Positions 56,211-64,000 of a stretch of DNA of 64,000 bases are shown piece after piece. The stretch comes from Toxonevra muliebris (taxonomy: Eukaryota > Arthropoda > Insecta > Diptera > Pallopteridae): positions 8,012,708-8,076,707 of the forward strand of contig OY829329.1 of the NCBI GenBank assembly GCA_963691655.1. Direction: 5' to 3'. The notes under the pieces are model-generated. The model did no database searches, had not been told where the DNA came from, and saw nothing but the letters and a program-made list of their open reading frames with translations. Made by a program: the position numbers and the translations under genes. Position 1 is the stretch's first letter. Every line of letters begins with the position of its first letter.

Positions 56211-56451
56211 TCTTCTCTCTCTCTCTCTCTCTCATTTGTTATTTACTCCCGCTTAAGCAATTATTATTTCAACGATGCTTTGTTCAATGAGTGAATTTTA
56301 ATTTTAAAGAACTTCCGACGCTAATATTTTGGAATTGGCTAAACCGATTTTAAATCTGATTTGAAATTTTTGGCTAACCTACTCGTCAAGCTCTTTAAAT
56401 TGATATATAATTTGATAGTGTAGCACTTCTGGATTTTCGGGAATAAAATTG
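56211..56451 (-). mobile_element. LINE 3'-end copy with (GA)n tail
   Basis: It is nearly identical in long blocks to 44801-45035 (AAGAACTTCCGACGCTAATA, CTACTCGTCAAGCTCTTTAA, GTAGCACTTCTGGATTTTCG). It contains only the 3' UTR and the last ORF2 codons, ending in the (GA)n tail (TC-run 56211-56232). It is a strongly 5'-truncated insertion; a target duplication was not found. Confidence 0.8.
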
Positions 56452-56833
56452 ACATAAAATTACACTAATAAATGTATAGAGGAAGATTGTAGAAATATGA
56501 TGGGGTCAGTGAAATATTTTTTTTTATATCCACCACAATAATTTTTTATTATTTCCAATGCTATTTGTAAAATATTACAAAAAAAATTCAAAAAGTCAGT
56601 TATATTAAAAAAAAAAAAAAAAATTTATTATTTTGAAAAAGATAAAAATTTAATAAAAAGAAAGAAATTAATTTGTTTATTCGTCTGATTTGCTGCGTGG
56701 TAGGCCATAGTCAATTTCTTCAATATGTATTATATTTAATTTAAGTTTTTGTAGAATGCATGATATTCTGGTAAAACAAACTACAACAGTTTAATTAAAT
56801 CTTTTTATTTATCGACTGTAATTTTTTTTACCA

Positions 56834-56877
56834 TTACACCAAAAGGAAATGATTGACGTCTTTTTCTTTTGGTGTAA
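56834..56877. repeat. 12-bp perfect hairpin
   Basis: TTACACCAAAAG (56834-56845) and its exact reverse complement CTTTTGGTGTAA (56866-56877) flank a 20-base loop. It may be the tip of an older inverted-repeat element or a chance structure. Confidence 0.6.
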
Positions 56878-56994
56878 AATCGATTATATCGATCACGAAA
56901 AAATCGCATTCAACCAACTGTAAATTACGATTACCGAGACCAATGTCATACGACGACTATGAATGACAACACTGGTTAACAAATTTCAAGTCTT

Positions 56995-57591
56995 GAAAAG
57001 TACCAAGTGCGGAACACAAAAAAAAAATTTTTTTTTTTTTCTGTGGTAAGAATTTTTGCCGAGCAATAATTTTGTATTTTTCGGGGTATAGTTTCACTTA
57101 AATCCTTGTGGAGTCCACACAAAAAGTCTGATCAAAATCAGAAGTTAATTTTTGGAAATCGAATAACAAATAGTTGAGTTGTGGTGCCTTAAAATTCCAA
57201 ATTTGCCATTTTTTCAAGACTTTTCTCAAATTTTCTATTTTAAATTCAATTTATTTTTAATTAAAGGTCAAAATCAGCGACATTTCTTTTTTTAAATGCA
57301 TAGTTACAAACATTTTAAGTTCAAGCTGATCAAGATTGGATGAAAAATAATATTTTTTATGAATTTTTTTGTGAAACAACTAAATTTTAAATTTCACTGC
57401 TTACATGCTAAATTTGCTGTTTATCAGTTTTGACGAGTTTTTAATTTCACAAAAAACTCCACAAGGACTTGAGTGAAACTATACCCCGAAAAATACAAAA
57501 TTATTGCTCTTACCATAGAAAAAAAAAATGTGTTTGTATTCAGGAGGTCCCAATTTATCCACCCAAACATGTTTTCTTCTTGGTACTTTTC
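56995..57591. mobile_element. long inverted-repeat element (MITE/foldback type)
   Basis: The outer ends are GAAAAGTACCAAG and its exact complement. Inside them, about 60 bp are inverted with few differences: GAGCAATAATTTTGTATTTT continuing into TCGGGGTATAGTTTCACT and TCCTTGTGGAGT at about 57060-57115, and the reverse complement at about 57450-57510. The middle ~330 bp is unique and AT-rich. No coding region. A target duplication was not resolved. Confidence 0.65.
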
Positions 57592-57599
57592 GGCTGTAA

Positions 57600-60500
57600 A
57601 CTAGTGCTATGAATATGAAATTATTTTGCAAGAAAATATGAAATTTTTGGGAAAAAAAACAAAAACAAAAAACTAAACCAACATGTGTCTACTCAAAAAA
57701 AAAAAAAAAAAAAAAAAACTATTTCACAAAATAAAAAAAGAAACGTAACGTGCTCGCTGCCGAAGAGAGAATCAACTCATGCAAACAACAACAAACTTCG
57801 TTTTCAAAGAGAGGAGAGCTTAATGTATATGAAAATATTTGTACGAAAATCCTAAAGGAAAGAGGAACCATTTTTTTTAACATAAACGAAACAAATCTTA
57901 ATTTCGAAGAGAATTTCGAAGTTCAGCTATATGCAGAGCAGAAGTCTCTCTCACTAAAGCACTGAGCGAAGTCGAGTCTCTGCTCGTTTGCATGTAGCCG
58001 ATCCCCAAATGTTTTCGTTCGCTAAACACTAACAACTACATGGCATCGTTTGTTATGATTGGTTTTCAGTATGTAATATTCTCTGTCAAAGAGAGAAAAA
58101 GAGAGAATTTCTTATATGACATTTGCCAACATGCTGGCAAATTTGATCGAAAACCAGGCATTAGATTTGTATGAGTGCAACGAAGACACGATTTCCCGTT
58201 GCAAAATTTACAATTCACAGTTACGCTTAAGAAATTTCACTCCAAAAATAGGTTATGTGCTAATATGTGAGGGAAACTATATATAACTTGAAATTCGACC
58301 TGAAACTCGTAATCTGAAAAAAGAAAGACCTTTTAAAAATATGAATAAATTCTTCAAGCTTTGATTAAATAAATTTCGCAATTATAAATTATCATAGATA
58401 AACTCTATCGGTCTACTATGCATAATAAATAAGTAATATAAATTGCATAATTTTTATAAATGGCGCAATCTTACCAGCTCTAGCTATAAAGGCCGTAGAG
58501 CGCGCAAATTTTGTTTTTTATTTTCCTGTCAACAAACCTATTTATCTCTTTTCATCTAGAATTAATAAACATTTACACCCAGTCACAAATACCCACACAC
58601 ACACACACACGCACACAAACACATGAAAAGGAACATTCATTAATGTGACACAAACCGACAAAAACGAAACGAACATATGAATTCTGTTCACGAGTTGACT
58701 TTACTATTCACAAATCATACATAACTCAAAGTGTTTTGTACGGAATACTTATACATACATACATACATACATATAGAGATTTATATGGATATGTATGTAT
58801 AAATATATGTATGTCGCATTCATTATGCGTATATAATAGTAACAACAACAACTACAGCAACGTCTTGTGAACTACTAAATATATATAAATGATCTAAAAA
58901 CACATCAGCAGCGACGACGACGACGGCAACATAACAACAATAGCAATACCACAACCAACAAAAACAACATCATCATCACTATCATCGAAGTCATAAAACA
59001 ACGAAAAATATAAATTTTTTTTTCTCTCTCATATACAAATGTAACATCGGGAAGAATAAGTAAGAAAAAAACAAGAAAAAAAAAAAACGCACACGCAATC
59101 TCTTTGCCCCTTTTTAGACTTCTCCCTCATATAGTTCATTCATAACGCTTCCTTTTGTCAAACAAAACATTAACTCCTTCCCGATATTTCCCACCATACT
59201 TTACCCGTCTAACAAAAGAATAAATATACTATATGACTATTATGTATGTATAACGGCTTTAGGAACTAGCCGAGCCGCCATAAGCTGAAACCAGAAGAAT
59301 CATCCTACCAAACCCCAAAGCCCATGGCCACACACCACCATCAGCGCCACCATCACCACCATCACCACCACCACCACCCATTTCGTATATGATAATAAAA
59401 TAATGTCGTCTGGCAGTTTTAATGCTGCACATATTCATGTGTCAAAAGACATTTTGGGATTTATGGGCTGCAAGCAAGTGAGTGAACGAGTGAGCGACCT
59501 AAGAATGAGTATGGCACTATCATGTGAATAGATTTGTGAATTCAATTCACATATAAAAATTTATGTTAAAATAATACAAGAAATAGTATAATAAAAAAAA
59601 ATAAAAAAATATTATAGGCCAAAGAGGATCTGTGTAACAAATGTGAAATAGAAGAATAGTAGGAAGGGAAAGGATTTGAGGAAATTTAAAAAAAAATGAC
59701 CGAAACTAAGTAACTAAATGTATAAAATTCTTGTGCGATAGTTCGAGTTTGTTTATTACGAATAAATATTTGAATAAGAAGGAAAATTGAATGTTAAAGC
59801 CAGAGTTCGTAACTACTCTATATTGAGAAGAAATCTTACTCTCCTACTCCTCAATATAATTCACTTAAAGAGAGACTTTCTTTGTTTCCTCATTTTTGAG
59901 CAAAAACATTGAGCGCCCATGTGTATGTGTGTGTGTGTGAATAGAACTCATTCTTTCTCTTTAATACTTATGGCTCTGGGTTAAAGAGAGCTCATAGTTT
60001 TTCGTTAAATTAATATAACGGGACTACATATTTTTTCCTCGCGACGCAACTCTCGAATAGCTCTTTCTATCACTTCTTCATTTTTTCTATATTCTCTCTT
60101 TCTATTATGTTTTCATTGTCTGTGACTTGTAACCAGTGTTGCCAAATTAGTGCTTTTCTCACTATATTTGATGCATTTTTGTGATCTGCTACGCTTTTTT
60201 TTTTTCTTTTTTTTTTTGTTAAAAACGCCCTAGAAAAAAAAGTACCAAATTTAGTGCTTTTTTATTTAACTGCTAATTTTTCCAATTTCTTTTCAACAAT
60301 TGGGTAATTCACAAGCTGTCTTATTCGGTGACGCATCCTCTCATTCGTCATAAATTTCAAAATTATACGACATTATGATTATACATCAGTATATGACAGC
60401 TTGTAATCACAAGCCATTTGTTTATTTTTTACCCTAATTTTTCAACTATGACACAAAATTGGAAAACAAAATTGTTGGTCGGACCCTATTCCATCGAGGA

Positions 60501-62165
60501 ATGGTGTGTTAAAGGTTTGGAGTCAACTTTTATAATGATTGGGGTAATTATGAAAAAAAAAAAAAACAGTTTTATCGCTTTGACTTTCAACTTTGCTTAT
60601 GGTTCACTTTGACATCAATCATTCCATACTTTTTTATGTTATGAACTTTGAGAAAATGGTTCACTGCACATATTCTGTCGAGAAATCTTTCTCGTAAATG
60701 AAAGAAAGTGCTTTCTAGGCTATACTTAGAATCACTATCAGATCCAGAGATCTTGAAAGCAGAGCGGTTTTAGGTTTTCCTTGCTTCAAAAACATGTTTA
60801 ATACTAGAAAAAAAATACTGAAACAAAGATCAATCCCTGAGATAATTATCGAGAAACTGGTTCTATTATCCTTCCGACTTTTTACTCTGGCTTTGGCTCA
60901 TATTTATAATTATCAGTTATTCTGTACTTCTTGATGTTATAATGTTCTCAAAAAATGATAAACCATAACTAGTTTCATATAAAATCACTACTTCAGAGTT
61001 TTGTTTTAAAGAATTACCCCGTTAACTTTAAATTCTTTCTATTTGAAAAATACTTAATTTTGCTTTTGTTTTTTTCTTTTTTTCAAAGAGTAAGAAAGAG
61101 AAAATAAATCTTTACAGCAGTCAGAAAAATGAAAATTACTCAAAATTTCCATATTGTTTTTTTATGCGTTTGGAAATTCGGATAAGGAAACGGAAGCTTT
61201 GATTGTGTCAAACGAAAGAAAAAAGGATGAAAAGAGAAATGATTTCCTGAAGCTGAAAAGTTTATTTTTTTCTACTTTTGTAGCAGACAGCTCATATTTT
61301 TCCTACTTTTCTTTTTTTCGTTTTTCTTCTCAATATTCATACTTTTTTGTTCTTGCTATTCGCGACTTTTCGCGTCACATAAGAAAGGCACAGAAAAATG
61401 GAAAAAAATTTGTTTCACTGCCTGCGGAGATAATTTGAAAAAGTAAAATATGTACTTGTAAAACACAGACACACACACATACAATCATACACAGAAACTC
61501 ACTCATGCACTCATACCGAAGCAAATGTAATGGCATAGTTTTGGCAGTAATACATTTTCTTTTCTACTCCTTTTTTTGATTTGGTAATTTCTTCTTTTTT
61601 TTTGTCCTTTTGGTATTGTTTTTTTGTTTTTAGTGTTCATTCATGTTGTTGGAATTGAAGTTGACTTCTTTTTGAAGCATTCCTTTTAAATTTTTTTTCA
61701 ATTGCCACCAACCCAAACGGCTTAATGGAAAAACAGACGGGCGGGTGTAGACGGCATTGGTGACGGGCGGCATATCATTTGTCGTAAAGTTTTATTGGAT
61801 TATTGAAGAAGCAGTCGAATTTTTTAATGTCTACGCGAAATACTTTTAAATGAAAAATGATTGAAATAGAACAAGACAGAAAAGTAGAACAAAGAGATCG
61901 AAAAGGAAATAAAGGAAGGAAGTTAAGGAAAGGAATCGTGATTGCATGGCAATTGATAATAATGAAACAAAGTTTTGATGATTTGTTGTTAACACCATCG
62001 AGTGGCGGACGGAATGAAGTGAAGGGAAGAAAGCAGCCCCCTCATAATCGCTATACCGTTGATTGCCTTGTTTGTTAATCATATTTATTTACAGTGAGCG
62101 ATTTTCTTTTGTGAAATAATTTTCAATTTATTTTCATTCAGTTGCGATTTTACCTCACTCTTTGG
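57600..62165. other. non-coding DNA with simple repeats
   Basis: No gene was recognised. Features seen are an A-run at 57697-57718, (CATA)n at 58750-58772, CAA/CGA-rich sequence at 58840-58960, a His-codon tract at 59330-59380 (listed) and TG-rich sequence near 59925-59940. Short frames here carry no family motifs. Confidence 0.5.
59324..59392 (+). other. His-codon-rich mini-ORF, probably simple sequence
   Basis: ATG at 59324 opens a 22-codon frame dominated by CAC/CAT (Met-Ala-Thr then many His), ending Pro-Phe-Arg-Ile and TGA. His-rich tracts do occur in fly proteins, but no splice signals or flanking coding sequence are convincing, so a (CAC)n microsatellite is the simpler reading. Confidence 0.15.
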
Positions 62166-62174
62166 AGTAAAGTA

Positions 62175-62521
62175 CTGGATAACGGGGTAAAAAAGTAATA
62201 TTTTACTTTAGAGAGTCAACGCATCTAAAACTGAGCTAGTGCACTCTCAAATGTTTGTTTCTCTCCGATCAATGTTGCCAATCTAATGCGCTCGCAACAA
62301 AATCTTGTTTTTAATTTTTTGTTTGTCGTATTGATTTATAAGTAGGCAGCACTGATTTTCTCTCTCATTCAAGATCAGACCAGAGTAACTTATACTAATA
62401 CTAATAGTCGAGGGTCGAATCAGAATAGAAGTGTATAGTGAGAGCAAAAACAAATGTCGTATATTTTGTTATTGTAAAGTAATTTTATATTAAACTTTTA
62501 ATCTATTATTCCGTTACCCTG
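62175..62521. mobile_element. TA-flanked TIR element candidate
   Basis: It is flanked by TA (62173-62174 and 62522-62523). The ends are CTGGATAACGG and, read inward from the right, CAGGGTAACGG. The inverted similarity continues outward through GTAAAGTA on both sides (62167 and 62530), so the true end could lie a few bases further out. It is about 347 bp and non-coding, a plausible Tc1/mariner-type MITE. Confidence 0.45.
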
Positions 62522-62530
62522 TACTTTACT

Positions 62531-64000
62531 TTTTTTTTATATTATATTTTTACGCTCTCGATTTAAAAGAGCAAACAACTTCATATAGAAAAAACGAAGA
62601 GAGAGCAGTACTCTGTAGGTGAATCCGCCTTAAAGAGTGAAAATGGCTCTTATTTTTTCGGAGAACGAAATCGGTTTAAGCGTATGGCAATCTTTTTTGT
62701 TGTCATTTTGCATGCAAAGTTGCTTTTATTTATTTACCATAACATACTCCACTACTTTTTTCTTCTTATTTACGTTATTTGTTTACTCCTTATGTATGCA
62801 TGTATGTATGTGTGTATTTGTGTTGAGTTATTTTTCTTTCGTCACATTCAAAGTTTTTAATTACTTTGTTGTTGGCATTGATGTTTTTCGTTCGCAACGT
62901 TTCCGTTCACGTTGTTGTAGTTGTTCTTATTCTTGAATTATTATGATTATTTTTTTGTTAATTAAGTGTACGTGTCGACAGATACTCTCGTACTTTTTTG
63001 AAATTTTATTATAAAGTTTATGTCTCTTTGACACTTTTAATTTTGTCACTCACATTTATTTATTTTTGTGTTTTTTTTTGTGTTTCCAGTTTTCGAGGAT
63101 GCAATTTAATTATTTTTGTATTTTCCTTTTTTTCCTCATTTAGTTAATGAAAACAGAAAAAAAACAACAACAGCAACAGCAAAACAAATTGTAAACATTC
63201 CTCCGAAGAAGAGGAAGTTAAGTACTTATTTGTCTTTTAATACTTTTAACCCTTAATAAGTCGTGGAAAACATTTCTTGGAAAAACTTATTTCTATTGTT
63301 TTTTTTTGTTCAAATATCACTTATGGCTGCTAATGACATTGCGATTATTATTTATAAGATTAGTTACAAACATCTTTACACTTGACGCAGGATAACAAGA
63401 GCATAACAATCAAACTTTAAGGTGTGAGATGAAAAAAGTATGTATGTGGAAAGCGTATTTAAAATTAAAGTTGATTAAAATCGAATTCTTACTTTAAAAC
63501 TTTAATTTATGTAGTTTACAAGTATTTACTACCCCTCGGCTTTGAAGAGGTTTACATAAGAATTTCTGCGGATGCCACTTGAATATTCATGTCCATTTAT
63601 TCTTTCTCTCTCTCTCTTTTCCTTTGTCAGTTTCTCTTTGTATGGCTGGTCTTTCTCTGTTCCAAGAATTGCTCTCCGCGGTTAATGGCGGCCCAAGAGA
63701 ATAAATGCTTAATAAATTTTTAATTGTTTTTTCGTTTTTATTTAATAATAATAATTTATTTTACAATTCGCACGAGCGTTTGTTTTCAAATTTCACCAAA
63801 ATCTCACCTCCAGAGAATAGACCCTCAATTTAAATCACTTTTGTATGCTTTGTTGGTACATATTGGCGACGGTTATATTCAACGTAGATTTTGTTGTTGT
63901 TTAACGTATGCTTTTTTGTTCTCTTATAAAAAAAAAGTTTATATGTATTGGTATTTGCACTTCCATAAGAAACTTTTGGGCACTCATACAAAGTTTTTTT
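62531..64000. other. non-coding DNA
   Basis: No gene was recognised. A frame of 99 codons at 62637-62936 is hydrophobic and low in information, with no motif. CT-rich sequence at 63602-63620 and T-runs occur. TTAACCC at about 63248 resembles a TTAA MITE end but has no partner. Confidence 0.5.

Overview
This 64 kb window looks like nuclear DNA of a brachyceran fly (Diptera). It is AT-rich, full of (CA)n/(TG)n, CAA/CAG and poly-A/T tracts. It carries mariner, Tc1-type, DD37E, piggyBac-like and hAT-like DNA transposons plus several RNase H-bearing non-LTR retrotransposons. No intact protein-coding host gene could be recognised on either strand. All proteins that can be identified are broken transposases or retrotransposon ORF2 fragments, so the window is best read as intergenic DNA or the inside of a very large intron. 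The intron reading is favoured by one strong recursive-splice-type sequence on the + strand (TTTGTAG|GTAAGT at 37252-37264).

Layout. 1-10.3 kb: unique low-complexity DNA, a ~90-bp tandem repeat (2.4-2.96 kb), a TTAA-flanked MITE (5.5 kb) and a 2.6-kb hAT-like element filled with TTTGGTCTGA-type repeats (5.9-8.5 kb). 10.3-17.1 kb: two minus-strand RNase H LINE remnants, a TTAA MITE and an unresolved repeat. 17.4-25.8 kb: three copies of a dispersed repeat, a DD37E element (19.8-21.4 kb) with a tRNA-derived SINE in its stop codon, and an intron-containing Tc1-like transposase interrupted by a TTAA MITE (22.6-23.8 kb). 25.85-29.5 kb: piggyBac-like element A with a hairpin terminus and a SINE fragment, a repeat pair in inverted orientation, and a MITE holding a 76-bp palindromic micro-element. 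33.5-36.3 kb: a 1.1-kb pentanucleotide satellite and a young truncated R1-like LINE. 37.2-40 kb: the recursive splice site, then piggyBac-like element B, which carries a Foldback-like element. 40.4-41.8 kb: hAT-like element. 43.2-49.2 kb: mariner copy 1, a pile of minus-strand LINE fragments and a nearly intact Tc1/mariner-type element. 49.9-53.9 kb: a nested stack of five elements ending in mariner copy 2, then a second TTTGGTCTGA-type array. 54-64 kb: mostly unique DNA with a LINE 3' end, a long inverted-repeat element and one more TIR element.

The parts relate to each other mainly through parasitism and nesting. The SINEs share their 3' end and (CCTAA)n tail with the LINE at 10.3 kb, so that LINE family is the likely source of their mobilising enzyme. 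Many short TTAA elements depend on a piggyBac-type transposase that is not encoded here. Both mariner copies share the same two nonsense codons. Paired copies of one family with and without a further insertion (27.1 vs 22.7 kb; 37.7 vs 25.9 kb) fix the boundaries and relative ages of several apparently unnamed elements.
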